Assembly: GCA_002778195.1 (NCBI GenBank)
Contig: PCDI01000001.1
Coordinates: 1,810,939-1,874,938, forward strand
DNA from: Raffaelea ambrosiae
Taxonomy: Eukaryota; Ascomycota; Sordariomycetes; Ophiostomatales; Ophiostomataceae
Length of the DNA stretch: 64,000 bases
Direction: 5' to 3'
The number at the start of each line of letters is the position of its first letter. Position 1 is the first letter of the stretch. The notes under the pieces were generated by a model. That model did no database searches, was not told where the DNA came from, and saw only the letters and a program-made list of their open reading frames with translations. Shown one piece after another: positions 21,956 through 33,797 of the stretch. Made by a program: the position numbers and the translations under genes.

Positions 21956-23680
21956 ATGTGTGTCAAGAAGGTCTACCACAACTACTACGCCGACAACCAG
22001 ACGGACGTCACCGAGCGTGTCAAGTCGTGCACGCCCGGCTACCTGTGCGCCCACCCCATCGTCCAGCACAAGGACCGCTACTTCACCTGTGCCCGCTCCG
22101 AGGCCCTGTCCACCCCGGGCAAGCGCGAGTCCTTCACCAGCAGCGGTCTCCTGCCCTCGCCCATCATCGTCAAGGCCTCGACCTCGTCGTCGACGGCCAG
22201 CCGCAGCGACGCCTCCAGCGGTGCCGGCCGTCGCCTCAGCGGCACCTGGTCCAGCTCGTCGCCGCGCTACGTCGCCTCCGCGACCAGCACCAACACCTCG
22301 CCCGCCGGCTCCTCGACGACGTCGGGCATGCGGTCCTCGCCGTCCGACTACCCCCCGTCCAGCTCCCGCAGCCAGCCCATCCCCATCAAGCGGTCCAACT
22401 CCATGACGTCCCACAGCTACTACACCACGGTGCCGGCGCCCGCCCCCGTGGCCACACCGCACACGTCGTCGCCCGACTCGCGCGGCCGCCGGACCGCCGG
22501 CGCCGCCATCATCCATGATGACCACGACCACCACCACCGGCGCTCGCCTCGTGAGAGCAGCCGCAGCCGCACCAGCACCAACACCAGCACCAACACCAGC
22601 ACCAGCACCCGCCGCTACAGCGGTGCGCTCTATGACCATGGCTACGACTACGACTACGACCGCCTGCCGCGCATGACCACGACCAGCGCCTCGCCCAAGC
22701 GCACCGCGTCGACGTCGGCGGCGGTGGATGTCCGGGAACACGCCTCGTCCGCGCGTCTGCGCGACCGTCTGGAGCGCCACGAGGCGGCCCACGGCAGCAG
22801 CCACTATCACAGCAACTCGCCATCCTCGCACAACAACAACAACGACTTGCTCCACCCCGACGTGGCGCGCTACCCGCGCCGGCCCCGTGCCGACAGCTCG
22901 CCGCAGGGCTACGGGTCGGCCGAGGACGAGCACGACCGTGCGGAGCGTCGCCGGCGGCGCCAGGCGGCGCGGGACCAGGCCTCGGTGATGTCTTCGTCGG
23001 TGCCGGCGTTTGGCAACAAGGACGTCTACGGGTCCTCGTACCTGTCGTCGCACATGGGTGGTGGCACCAGTGGCGGCACCAGCAGCCGGGGCAGCAGCAC
23101 CCACAGCCGCCCGGCCGCCGAGCCGACCACGTCCTACCCTCCGCGCAGCGCCTCCACGCGGCGGTCGTCCGTTGCGTCGTCGGGCGTCTCCAGTGGTGTC
23201 TCCAGCTCGCCGGCGGCCAAGGAGGTCCGGTTTGAGGACGAGCAGCGGGCGGCCCAGAACGCCAAGATTGCCGCGCGGCCCAAGCTGCCGCGGTCCCAGA
23301 CCATCCGGGAGTACAACAACAGCAGCAGCAGCAACGGCAACAGCAACAGCGGCAGCAGCAACCTGCAGAGCGAGGTCAAGTCGATTCTGAAGAATGGCGC
23401 CACCACCACCACCACCACCACCAACCCGCCCGCCGCCTCGCCGCACCGGTCCGCCTCGACGTCGTCGCGCGTGCGTCGGTCGTCCATATCGTCGCCCGCC
23501 GCCTCGCCCGGCCGCATGGCGTCGGCCGAACGCCGCTCGGACGAGGGGTACGACCGCCTGCGCAAGCGGTTTGACACGCCGGCTGCCGGCCCGCCGCCGC
23601 GCATGTACACGGCTGGTGGCTCGCACCGCCGGCGGACGGAGATCATGTATCCGGAGCGCGGGGAGTACCGGTTGTACTGA
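21956..23680 (+). CDS. Disordered Ser/Arg-rich protein with PP1-docking-type motifs
   Basis: Single-exon gene of 574 residues. The ATG at 21956 (caaccATGtg) is the first in-frame Met. The N-terminus (MCVKKVYHNYY, then a Cys-containing segment to about residue 45) looks folded and conserved; the remainder is Ser/Thr/Arg-rich low complexity. It contains His/Asp and Tyr/Asp repeats (HDDHDHHHRR, YDHGYDYDYDR), a Thr/Asn repeat and a charged RRRRRQAARDQ segment. KEVRF at 422-426 fits the PP1 docking consensus RVxF, and KSILKN at 475-480 resembles the SILK docking motif. A possible PP1 regulator or scaffold is therefore inferred; no named family is recognised. Strong GC3 bias creates a long antisense open frame that I consider a shadow. 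Confidence 0.82.
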   Translation: MCVKKVYHNYYADNQTDVTERVKSCTPGYLCAHPIVQHKDRYFTCARSEALSTPGKRESFTSSGLLPSPIIVKASTSSSTASRSDASSGAGRRLSGTWSSSSPRYVASATSTNTSPAGSSTTSGMRSSPSDYPPSSSRSQPIPIKRSNSMTSHSYYTTVPAPAPVATPHTSSPDSRGRRTAGAAIIHDDHDHHHRRSPRESSRSRTSTNTSTNTSTSTRRYSGALYDHGYDYDYDRLPRMTTTSASPKRTASTSAAVDVREHASSARLRDRLERHEAAHGSSHYHSNSPSSHNNNNDLLHPDVARYPRRPRADSSPQGYGSAEDEHDRAERRRRRQAARDQASVMSSSVPAFGNKDVYGSSYLSSHMGGGTSGGTSSRGSSTHSRPAAEPTTSYPPRSASTRRSSVASSGVSSGVSSSPAAKEVRFEDEQRAAQNAKIAARPKLPRSQTIREYNNSSSSNGNSNSGSSNLQSEVKSILKNGATTTTTTTNPPAASPHRSASTSSRVRRSSISSPAASPGRMASAERRSDEGYDRLRKRFDTPAAGPPPRMYTAGGSHRRRTEIMYPERGEYRLY

Positions 23681-26600
23681 GGGACTGCGGCACTCCTTTC
23701 TTTTGCTTCTTTTTTCTTTTCCTCTTTTTTTTTGTTGTTTTTCTACTACTTTTTTTTTATTTGTCTTCCTTTTTTTTGTTACAACTAGATTCAACTGGCA
23801 TATGGGACGGAGTGATTTGGATTCATCATTGGGCTATTCCGGATATTCAGGACTGACTATTCTTTTATTTTTCATTGTTCACTTTCCTTTGTCTTAACTA
23901 CGTTTGGGGAAACTTGGGGAAACTTGAGAAACTTTGGGACGGAAACTTTGGGCTGGAAACTTTATGAACTTGAGGCGTTTCTTCCACATTCTTAGCAACC
24001 ATAGATGAACACACACACAACTTGGCTGTTTTCGCATTCAACCATCGTCCCAGTGAAATCCACCAAGGCAACTGACCGACCGCGACTACTTGCCCATAGT
24101 TGACTGGGTTGGTTCACTTGTCCAGACGTGCCGAATAGAGTTCCTATCCATTCTACTCTCTGATTGGCCCATCTGCATCATTGACAGCCTGCAGGATGAC
24201 TCGACTGCCCGCAAGGAAAGCCAATGCAGTGTATCCCGGTAGCCGAGAAGGACGGAACCACGGAAACCGCTGGGCAAGCCGCTTGTTTGTCCCGGCAAAC
24301 CACCAGACCACCCCTCCAGTCGAGTTGTCCATTCCCTTGACAGGTCTTTGGGATGTGGGGCCTATTGGCTGCTCTGTGGCCACCCCCCCCCCTCTTCCTC
24401 TGACTCCTCTCCTTCCAGGCAGCAGTGCCCCTTTCGGCGTTGGTGTGCAAGAAGTTGTGTGTGTATTGACGACAAAAGTGTGTTCAATTGTCATCCTACT
24501 CTCTGCATGGTCGTCCTGTCTATGTCTAGGCTGGCTGTGTGGAGAGCAGCCTGTTCTAAATGGACTTTGGGCCAGAAGACCCCCCAAAACGCCACCCACC
24601 CCCCCCGAACACGAACCCTACCGCACACACCCCTTTTTTTCATTGACGGAAACATGTTTCTCCCAATATCTAGTGATGGGTCCATCCAGCGGCGGGATCT
24701 CTTGGTGAGAGACTCCTCCGAGGTTGCCGTCGCCGAGTGGACTGCCAAGGGAGACCGGAGAGATGCAACGCTAAGGAATAGCAGATGTACACACTCTTTC
24801 ACACACACACTCACACATTTGCACACTCACACTGCACTCGTGGAATCCCACCCCAAGACACAATCCATTGTTTGGGCACTGGTTCGCCATTCTCCGCCAT
24901 TTGCATCCTGCCATCCATGCCTCTTCTCCTCATGGCGTTCGTCTTTTCAGTGGCTGCAAGGCTGAGTCAAATCAGACAACAGGAATCTTTGCAATGCAAC
25001 CTCATGACGCCACGGCCCAATCTGCATTTTACGGAGTGGGTTGGTATCTTGCTTTCCCGCGTTGGCCCAGTTTTGGCTGCCAGGAGGCAGTCCCGCGACT
25101 GGTTGGTTGCTGTTCCAAGATGACGTCTGCCAGGGCGGCATAGCCAAACGAGAGCCAAGAACAGGGACAGGATGAACAAAAGATGAAATGAAAAATGAAA
25201 TGAAAAAAAAAACGAAAAAAAAAACTGTAAAAATATATATAAAAATAAAAATAAAAATAAAAATAACAAAACAACGCCATCAATAACAAAAACTGCAACT
25301 CCAAACTTAAAAACCTGTCTGGGAATACGAAATACAGTGATGATGGCGACCGGCAAACAAAACAACCCTATCAGACCATCCTGTCTTGCTCGTCTGCCTG
25401 TCGAATGGCTCTTTTGCTTCTCTCCCTTGAGACATTATCGTTTTGATCAAGTCTCACTCGCCGCACATCCAAGCTGCTTTGTTGTCTTGGCCAAGGCGTC
25501 CTGACTGGTCGGAACGGCTCGCGCAGGGATGGTATGCTCCCGGGGTTCTTTGTCCCATTGGCCGGGGTTGACCATCGTTACATGGAAAGACGTGGGGGGA
25601 AGTATCGTGGAAAAAAAAAAAAAAAAAAAAACAAGGAATACTCTTCATCGCCTCTGACGTATGCATGTCTCAGGACAGTGTCGAACAGTATGTCTCTCTT
25701 CGCTCCAACCCAACCCAATGCTCCAACTGGCAACATGGCAACATGGTGTGGTACTCTGCACTTCCTACGGATCGGCAAACGGCCTCATGACACTGATCGC
25801 CCATGTCTCTCATCCTTTTGCGAGACAAACGAGGAGACAACAGTTGGTTGACAACCGCCACGAATCAGGAAAACAATCTATGATGGTGTCTCGAAGATAA
25901 CGACGTCCCTCAACACAAGGACGAGAAGCACCGTACTCGACCAAGAAAAGATATGCTCGTAAACGTACACCACAACAGGCCAGCTTGCTGACGAGTTCCA
26001 CGCCTTTGTTTGACGAGCACTCCCTGCCCAGCCCAGGATTCCCAGGCCGGTAAAAAGGGCACTCGACAATCGCGCCGAACCATCGTTTGGAATGCCCGGG
26101 TTTTTCTTTTGACTGCCTGCACTGCCCGGGAGCGTCCGGGCAAACGTGCGCATCCCGGTGCATCGGGGAATCCTCCATTTTGTTCGCCCTCTCTTTTTTT
26201 GGCTATCAGTATTCGGTTGTGGCTTGTCTTGGCAGCAAGTGTGGAACTCCTAACCAAACTTTGGAACACAATCGGATTCCCCTCGACCGGCTATCTCTTG
26301 TCCCCAAAGACGACTCGATCTCGGCCAGCGGGCGTCCCAATCCAGGAAGCCGGCGAGTCCCTCGAAGGAGCGAACCGCTGCCAAAAAGCCACATCCCTGA
26401 ACTCAAGCAACCACAAAGATCCCTGAAAGCACCCATCCATCTTTCTGCTTGTGACAATGTTCTTATCGATAGCAGCGTCTAAACTTAGACTGCCATCCCT
26501 GCTCACCACCCCAAACGTTCATCCTAATTCGTTCCCTTCAAAAACATCACAACGGCCCAATCACGATCTTCTTTGCCCATCCTGGCCCCCCCTCCCTCGC

Positions 26601-27152
26601 CCTGTCAAATGTCGTCACTGCCCAGATCCCGCTGACGTCTCCTGGCCCCCCCTTCTTTTCTTCCTTGATCGACGCACGCCACAGATCGTGGTCTGCATCG
26701 CCCGTCTGGTCCTTGCGTCGTCTTTGTGCCCGATCGATCCAAAGGAGCAGGCATGGGTAAGGGACATAGATTGTGGCCGGGGAGCCAGGGCCGTCTCTCA
26801 ACCAAACCAACCAGGTCACTCGTTCACAAGAAGTAACCAAGCCCCGTTTTGTTGTTCTGGTTGGTGTCCCCCTGGTCTTCGAGAAGCCTTCTTTTTGTCG
26901 TTCCTCTATCTGTTCCTCTTGCCTGTTCCTGGTTTTCTTTGTGTGTGTCTCCTCCCCTCCTCTGTTTTGTGTGCCTGGTTCTTGTGTCGCCAGGCCCTCC
27001 TGTTCGGGGGGAAAGGGCTGTGACATCATCGCTGCCAGCCAGCTTGGCCCAGTTCTCTTCTCTGCCCCAAAATAACAGCAAAAAGGCTTGGTCTGATCTC
27101 TTTGATAAGTAAGCCACGACACCCCCCTGGCTTCCTCTATCTCTTTCACACA

Positions 27153-27187
<35 letters not shown>

Positions 27188-27871
27188 CTTGCCTTGCCAT
27201 CTTCTCTTTCTTCCTACTGCTACACTCCTGTCGGACTGAAAACGGCATTAGCCCTCCTGTTGGTGTCGTAAATGACCGAATGTACTGAATGTAGTTACGG
27301 GGCATGTCCCTGGACAGAATGCCCTGTCCCCCAGCCACCCCTTTAGGCGCTGCCTCGGCGTCCTCAGAAGCAAACGCAAACACAAAATGACCCCGTGTGT
27401 TAAAAATAGGCTGTCTACGGGTGTGGGCGTGTGTTTCATGGAGTACCATCGCCAACTGAAGCTAACAAGAAAGAATCTCCCCCCAAACAGGAACAAACAG
27501 GAACAAATGGCAACACACAGCAACACACAACAACACACCCCGACAGCAAGAACCTCATGACTGTCCGGAGGAAGCCCGAGATGCAAGACCGAAACAGCAA
27601 CAACAAAGCCACTCTCTTCTTCTTGTTTGGAGACGTCAATCTTGTAATCTACACCCAACCTCACACGAAGCCCTTTCACTGGTTGACGTCATGGGCGATT
27701 CTCTTCGTTGCCATCTGCCAGACGATGGAGGAGACCCCCCCACGCGACCTTGGGCCAACTCGCTCGTGACGTCCTGCTGTCTGTATGTGTCCTGAGGGCC
27801 CATGCTCTCTCTCTCTCTCGCTCTCTCTCTCTGCAGTCCCTCGCTTCATGCTGTCCAAGACGTACTGCCCC
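23681..27871. other. Intergenic region without recognisable gene
   Basis: 4.2 kb. It begins with a T-rich 3' flank and a ggaaact-type degenerate repeat (about 23905-23965), and contains an AT-rich patch near 25190-25270. A CA microsatellite lies at about 27154-27185. No coding motif was seen on either strand. Confidence 0.55.
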
Positions 27872-29315
27872 TCACTCCATGTTCTCCAGCAGGTACCGCA
27901 CCCCGGCAAACGCCTCCTCGCAGCTCGGCTCGATCTGTGCCGGCGGCAGCACAAACCCCGTCTGGCCCATGTCCCGCAGCTCCGACGTGAAGCTGTAGGC
28001 GGCGCCCACCACGTCGTGCACGTAGTCCACGCTGTTGCCCGTCGACTTGTACAGCATCGAGCAGATCGACCCGCTCTGGAAGTAGACGCCGTGCGTCGCG
28101 TAGATGGCCTCCGCCGCGCCTTCGGCGAGGGCGAGGTGCGTGAGGGTCGGGCCGGTCCCGGCCTGCAGAGCCGGCGCCGGCGCCGGCGCCGGCGCACACG
28201 TATACCCGTACGGCGTCATAAACAGCTGCCCGTACGAGTGGTAGTCAATGTACAGCTGGATCCCCTGCGCGTCTTGGGTGGCCTGCAGCCACGACGTCAG
28301 CGCCGCCGTCTCGGGCGCGTCCGCCGGGCCGCCGCCGCGGTAGTCGGGCGCGCACGGGTTGGTGGACGCGCCGCCGGCCGCGGACCAGAAGACGGGCCAG
28401 TTGCGGTTGATGTCGCGGCCGACGCAGGAGGCGTTGCCGGTGTCCTGGCGGTTCTTGCGCCAGAGCCGGTCCGTGGTCTGCGTGTAGACGAAGCCGTCCG
28501 GGTTGACGACGGGGAACGCGTACACGTCGTACCGGTCGACGAAGCGGCGGGTGCTCTCCGCGGAGGAAGAAGAAGCGTAGCCCGTCAGCAGCTGGTACGC
28601 GAGATACTCGACCACCATGGTGGCAATCCACTCGCGCGCGTGGACGGTGCCGTGGAAGACGACGGCCGGCGGCGGCTTTTTGGTTGCGGCACTGCGGCTT
28701 CTGCTGCTCCTACTGCTCCTGCTGCTGTTGCTGCCAAAGATGCGGAGGCCGGTCATGTTGCGGCCCTGGAGAGACGTCCCCGACGTGACGATCTCGGAGT
28801 GGTTGGGGTACTTCTTGTGCAGATCGTACAGGAACTGCATGTGGTCCTGGTACGGGTGAAAGGAGCGGAACCACGACCGGTTGGCCGAGCCGGCTGGATA
28901 GGCCTGTTAGTCCAAAGTCATGAATACAAGAAACTGGATCGAACTCCGTACCCTCGTATTCCTCATAGTTGGATTCCTCGGCCATGGCTGCGCCCAGGTT
29001 GTGGTGCAGCGTCTTCGTGTCGATCCCGCCGAGACGGGCCGCAAACTCGGCCGTCTGGTCGGGCGGCACCACGATGTCGGCAAACCGGCCGGTCTTGCGC
29101 GAGTCTTGCCACGTGGCCAGGCCCAGGTCTTCTATGGCACGGTGGATCGTTCCCTGGTCGTTCTCTGTCACGGGCACGCGCACCACTTGGAACCCGTGGT
29201 AGGAGACCTTTTGCTGGCCGGACGCGTCTCGTGGAAGCGGTCCAGATGACGACGCCAGCACTGCGGTGCCCAGGGCCAAGCCTGTCAGCAGCCTGGCCAA
29301 ACCCATGATGTCCAT
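27872..29315 (-). CDS. Secreted M14A zinc carboxypeptidase
   Basis: Metallocarboxypeptidase of the A/B type that removes C-terminal residues from extracellular peptides. Exons 29315-28952 and 28893-27872 (minus) give 461 residues. The acceptor after tatccag is the one that keeps frame. A signal peptide at about 1-22 (MDIMGLARLLTGLALGTAVL) is followed by an activation propeptide to about residue 110 and then the catalytic domain. Visible active-site elements are HAREW (zinc His206, Glu209, substrate Arg), INRNW, the third zinc ligand in DYHSYGQ (about His340) and the catalytic Glu in TSELRD (about Glu426). All are intact, unlike the inactive ECM14 branch. A Ser/Arg-rich insert (SRSSRSSRSRS) sits just before the zinc motif. 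Met at 29306 is an alternative start. Confidence 0.93.
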
Positions 29316-32300
29316 CCCAAGATGGAAGTGGCTCAATAACCGAGGGTGGTGATTGCCTCTTCCACTGTTGATTTCTCTCAATCTGTCCCCCTTCCTCACT
29401 TCTCGTAGAACCGACACATTATCATGGTAAAACAGACCCGTGATCATTCGTATTTCTGAACGTCTCCCCTTTCTGCGATACACTCTCTCCTGAGAGGAGT
29501 GCACAGTTTGCATGTAATATATCCGGTGTCCGCTTCCCGTTCCTGTTCGGCATGTATGCCGTCTTGGCTCTCAACTACGTGCCCAATTTACCAGTACTCT
29601 AGCATATAGCACCTGTTGTCACACATATAACCTTTAATTGGACTTGGCATGTATTTCCCGGGCCTTTGCCATGGGCGACCAGTTCCCCGTTCGTTCTCCG
29701 CGTCGGCTCCTGGAGCTGGTCCAAACAATCCACCACCACTTTACCCTGGAAAGCTTGTCACGCTGCTGAGTTTGAGTCCTGGGTCATTTTCCATACTCAT
29801 CGACGTAAATTATCATGCCTGCCTTGAGCTCTGGCATATGCTCCGACGTGAATTTCTGTGCCTTATCTACCAACCGAGAGCTGTCTCAATCGCGACATAA
29901 ACGTATGCACTTGGTTCTCCAGTCATAGAAAGAGGCCGGTCCGTGATGGCCAGACCGACGCTGTGATCGGGATGTTTGTAAGTGAGATACGCGACGAGAA
30001 TGTCCATAGTCTTACCCATTCCCGCGCATAGTCGATCTACTTCTATTCTGTGTTAAACATGGGAGACTCAGAAAATGCTCTGGGGAATGCTTACGGCTTC
30101 GAGGGTAGACATGTTTGTCGATCGATTTTCTCTTTTCTCGGGGCGGAGAGGGGATGCTTGGATACTCTGCAAAGTCTGCGTTAGTATAGAAAGTGGCAGG
30201 AAACTCAAGAGACATACAGCCAGATCATATAAAGAGAGAACAGACTATTTGTTAGAAAAAAAAAGGGTGGCCAGGTAGAAAAAGGGGGATAAAAAAAACC
30301 AGAGAAGGATTCTCATAAAAACTGAAGAGAAAATCATTTCATCTGCTGTATACCGCAAAGGCATGCCGAAGTGGAAATGCATGAACCGTGAGATTCGTAC
30401 CATCTTTTCCTCGCTCTCACAATGAATGGGAATGTGAGAGGAAGCTGGGACGTGGTCGCTGGGAGATTGCTTGGCCTTCTCTTCGTCTGCGTTGGTTCAT
30501 ACAGGGGGGCCCGTTTCCATTCTTTGGGTGCCACGGAGGCTTGGGAAGCCCCGTGACCAGAACGTTTCCGTAATCGAGCACGCTCGGGATCGGATTACTC
30601 TCGCATATTTTCTTGATGCATCGTTGCAGGATTGTCATGTTGTGATTTCCGAGCTGTTGACAAAAGAGCATCTGCGTCTCCCGGACCTTGACCATGCATC
30701 TTCACCTTCATCCTGCTAGCCCTATCAGCCGCCGGCAAGATAGCATGCTGCTCCAATGTTTTCAATTCTTCAGAATTGTAGCACAGACATATGATCTCCT
30801 CCGTTGCAGCCTGTGTCTTGCCGTTATTAAGACCCAGGCGTTGAGGTTTCCCGCCACGTGAACGGACTAATTGATTCGACCCACCTCCTCATCCAGGCTG
30901 TCCTCGTTTTCGATCTTGTCGGCATCCCACAGAGGAGTGCCCGCATCGTCGAGCAACTCGTCATCAGGGTTCAGCGTCGCGGGCAATGGATCCTGCCTGC
31001 TCTTCGACCTCAGCCACGCGAGCCCGGCTTGCGGTCTCGAACTAGGCACGTGTCATCACTCTCTGGGCTCAACGACATAACATTTGGAGTATGTTCTTGG
31101 GCCAGCGTCAAGGAGCCGGAGCCGTTGGCTCTGGGGTGGCAGCCGTACGTCCTGGTTGTCGACGATACGTGAACTGGCGACTCCGTGCCGGTTCGTGAGC
31201 CCGAACACGATGTCTGGGCTAGTCGTTTCTGACTTTGGAGCCGACCCTACGGCTGTGGATGTCTTGGGTCCATGCATGTTGCAGGCCGAGCTTGCCAGCT
31301 GTTGCTTCTGGCTCTCGAGGCTGGGCATTTGCCCTTTTCCTTTTGGCCGTGTTTGGTCGTGTTTGCATAGCACATTACGGCAACGCAACGCTGCCCGCAA
31401 CTGTCGAACCATGTTTCAAGCCAAGCAACAATGCCACGGTGGAAGCAGCTCCAGCAAGAAGTTGCCATCAAGTTGTCTTTGCTGGCCCTGTCGGAAGGCT
31501 TTGTTGCACTATTCGTAGTGGTTGGTAATCGCTTCTTCTCGGCTGTCTCGCTCGCGAAGAAATGGGTACAGCGTGGGCTGTTTTGATATCTTCAGACTTG
31601 GCTTCAGATCCAATTGGCAGAGTATTGTTGTCATTTTGTTTTGCGAAGTGTGCTTGTCTAATAGTAGTTGGCACTGGCTGTTTATACAGGTGGACTTTGA
31701 GAACGCTGCCGTCGTTGCCCATGTGTGGGCGAAGGGGCGGTGGGGATAACTTGGTATTGGTCAAAACATCGGCATGGCAGAGTTTGCACGCAGACCATAG
31801 TCCGGTCTCTGTTGATACCAGAGACTTCCCGACGAGTCCAAGTCTCAGAACTGACTCCACGATCAGTTCACCGTGAGACCAATTTTAAACTCTCTGAACT
31901 GAATTTTGAGCCCCTTGGAGAGTTTCAGTGACGTTTTGATCACAGTGACGTCTGAGTTGAGGGGTTGTGACTTTGCAACTGGTTAGTTTAAAACACAGAA
32001 TGACCAAGCTTGACGAGCCATACCGAGAACTTGACTCACTTATCAGCTTTTCTCGGTTGATTTCAGCCTCGTCGTCTTCGGTCCAAGACGGCTTTGGTAG
32101 GCCGGCTTGGGGTGTGCCAAGGTGGTGTGGTGCCTGTTCCGTACATATCCACGAATAGATGTTTTACGATGTACTGGCGCCTTCCTGTCGTTTTGCCGTT
32201 TAGAAAAAGCTTCCTTTTTCGGGACCGATGAGTTGCTGCCACTGTCGTGGAGCGCCCGAAAGTTTCATCGCTGGGAATGGTCCCTCGCAACCGAATAGCC

Positions 32301-32829
32301 GACTTGTCTGCACTGAACTGGGGTAAGTTCTGTCGTGTCCTGTCTAAAAGAAGCTCAACCTTGTTCTCAACCCACATCCGAGTTTTACTATTCTGCAGTC
32401 TAGTCGCATACCGCTGCTGGTCAAGTTTGTATGAGAGTTGATAACAGTTGGTCAGCCTAAGAAGTGGAATATAAAAATTAAAAAAAAAGAAAGTTCAGAG
32501 AGAAGAGGAAAGGAGAGGAGTGAAGAGGATTAAATAGGGGTTGCGTTTGTTTCTTAACAAAAGTTGCTGGCACATTTTCTCAGCAGACGGGTTGATTTTG
32601 TTGTCTGGTTCAGTCGGAGTTCAAAAGGCTTTCGCTTACACAAGAGGACTTCTGAGCTCCCTCTCGTTTCCACTTATCCTTACGATTAATAAAGTTGTTT
32701 CTACAGAACTTTATTTTATTAAAAAAAAAAACTCGTAATGTGGGTTGTTTGATACATCAACTAATTTTTCAGCAAAAAAAAAAAAATGGGAGATGAATAT
32801 CGAAAAAGTAAACCGCAAAAAAAGAATCT
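29316..32829. other. Lower-GC intergenic region with possible coding relic
   Basis: 3.5 kb of lower-GC DNA between the carboxypeptidase and the tRNA gene. Apart from a possible degenerate coding trace at 30595-31049 (listed separately), I see only short open frames and A homopolymers. Confidence 0.5.
30595..31049 (-). pseudogene. Possible degenerate coding relic, family unknown
   Basis: Two minus-strand open stretches look protein-like. The first is 31049-30867, with NPDDELLDDAGTPLWDADK and an acidic end. The second is about 30884-30595, including TEEIICLCYNSEELKTLEQH, and ends at a TAA. They are in different frames, and no plausible GT-AG intron joins them, so a frameshifted remnant is one explanation. 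I do not recognise a family. Chance open frames remain possible. Confidence 0.2.
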
Positions 32830-32920
32830 TGATAAGAGTGGGACTCGAACCCACGCGTGTTTCCACACTAGCAAATTCAGTAACCTGAAGCTAGCGCCTT
32901 AACCGCTCGGCCATCTTACC
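32830..32920 (-). tRNA. tRNA-Leu (anticodon CAG), with 10-nt intron
   Basis: Read on the minus strand. The acceptor stem ggtaaga/tcttatc (one G-U) has discriminator A. The D arm is typical (tggccgagcggttaaggcg). The anticodon stem is ctagc/gctag with CAG at 32887-32885. A 10-nt intron (32883-32874) follows position 37, the canonical place. The variable arm is long (tgtggaaacacg, class II) and the T arm is gtggg-ttcgagt-cccac. The discriminator A and long variable arm fit Leu rather than Ser. Confidence 0.95.
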
Positions 32921-33219
32921 TGTTTCTTGTTGAGAATGCTCGTTAGTTGTGCTTTTATGCTTGGGGGTCGTTGGCAGCCAACTGATGAAATCATAGGGAA
33001 AGACGTAAAAAGAAAAGAGAAGGCGGCTTTTGGATTGTCCTTTGGCCCGCGGATGCCAGTCAAGATTTTTGCAAGAATGGTTCAGAACCAATTTGAGTTA
33101 AGAACGAAATAATTCTAAACTGAGACATGCATGCCAGGTTCTGAAGCATCTCAACTCTCCGTGACAACGTTCTCAATTCGAACAACTATACCAAACAAAT
33201 TACCAGTACCCCATTTCCA

Positions 33220-33797
33220 CTAAATACTTGTAACGCCACTCTCAGGGCCTATCGTCGGTACAGCCGTGTTTGGCCCAACGTGGAAGATGGTTGTGGTCCG
33301 CGTCACGACAGTGCCGCCGTCGTTGTCGTTGCCAGAGCCTTGGTTGTTCCCATTGTCTCCCCCATTGTTCCCATCGTTGCCACCACCACCAGAGCCACCT
33401 CGGCCTCCATCTCCGCCGCCGCGTCCTCCTCGTCCACCTCCCCGTCCCCGGCCACCACGGCCGCCTCTACCGCCCCAGCCCTGACCTCTGCCGCCCCCGC
33501 CTCCGTTGTTGTTATTGTTGTCGTTGTTATCAGAATTTATCTGAGCGTTGGGATCCAGACATTGCGAGAACCATTCGTCGGCTGTCTTGCAAACGGTGCC
33601 CGTTTGGCATGCTGTTGGACCATCGTACGTTCTGCCACCACCTGTGAAGAAGTCAGCAGTTGCTTTCTTGGTACCGGGAACAGCATTATTGGCGACTGAC
33701 ATTGCCCGTAAATGGTTTGAGTGGGAGCAGCTTGCTCGGCGCAGAGGCCAGAGGTCACGAGAAAGACTGAAGTCACGAGGGTTGGCAACGTCTTCAT
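33220..33797 (-). CDS. Small secreted CBM1 protein with Gly-rich tail
   Basis: Exons 33797-33701 and 33641-33220 (minus) give 172 residues. A signal peptide (MKTLPTLVTSVFLVTSGLC) is followed closely by a fungal-type cellulose-binding module. The intron splits the conserved YGQC|GG motif, and splicing restores YGQCGGRTYDGPTAC, then CKTADEWFSQCL, matching the CBM1 Cys and aromatic pattern. In place of a catalytic domain there is an Asn/Asp/Gly-rich linker, a Gly/Arg block of GGRGGRGG-type repeats and a short Thr/Val-rich C-terminus. It probably binds cellulose or chitin outside the cell, or acts at the wall surface. Whether it also meets another partner through the tail is unknown. An upstream in-frame Met at 33860 would bury the signal peptide, so 33797 is preferred. 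Confidence 0.85.

Noticed and set aside
21827..23794. 655-codon minus-strand frame opposite the 574-residue protein
   Set aside because: Gly/Arg/Val/Ala-rich antisense shadow of a Ser/Thr-rich GC-biased gene; the sense frame has the proper start and stop.
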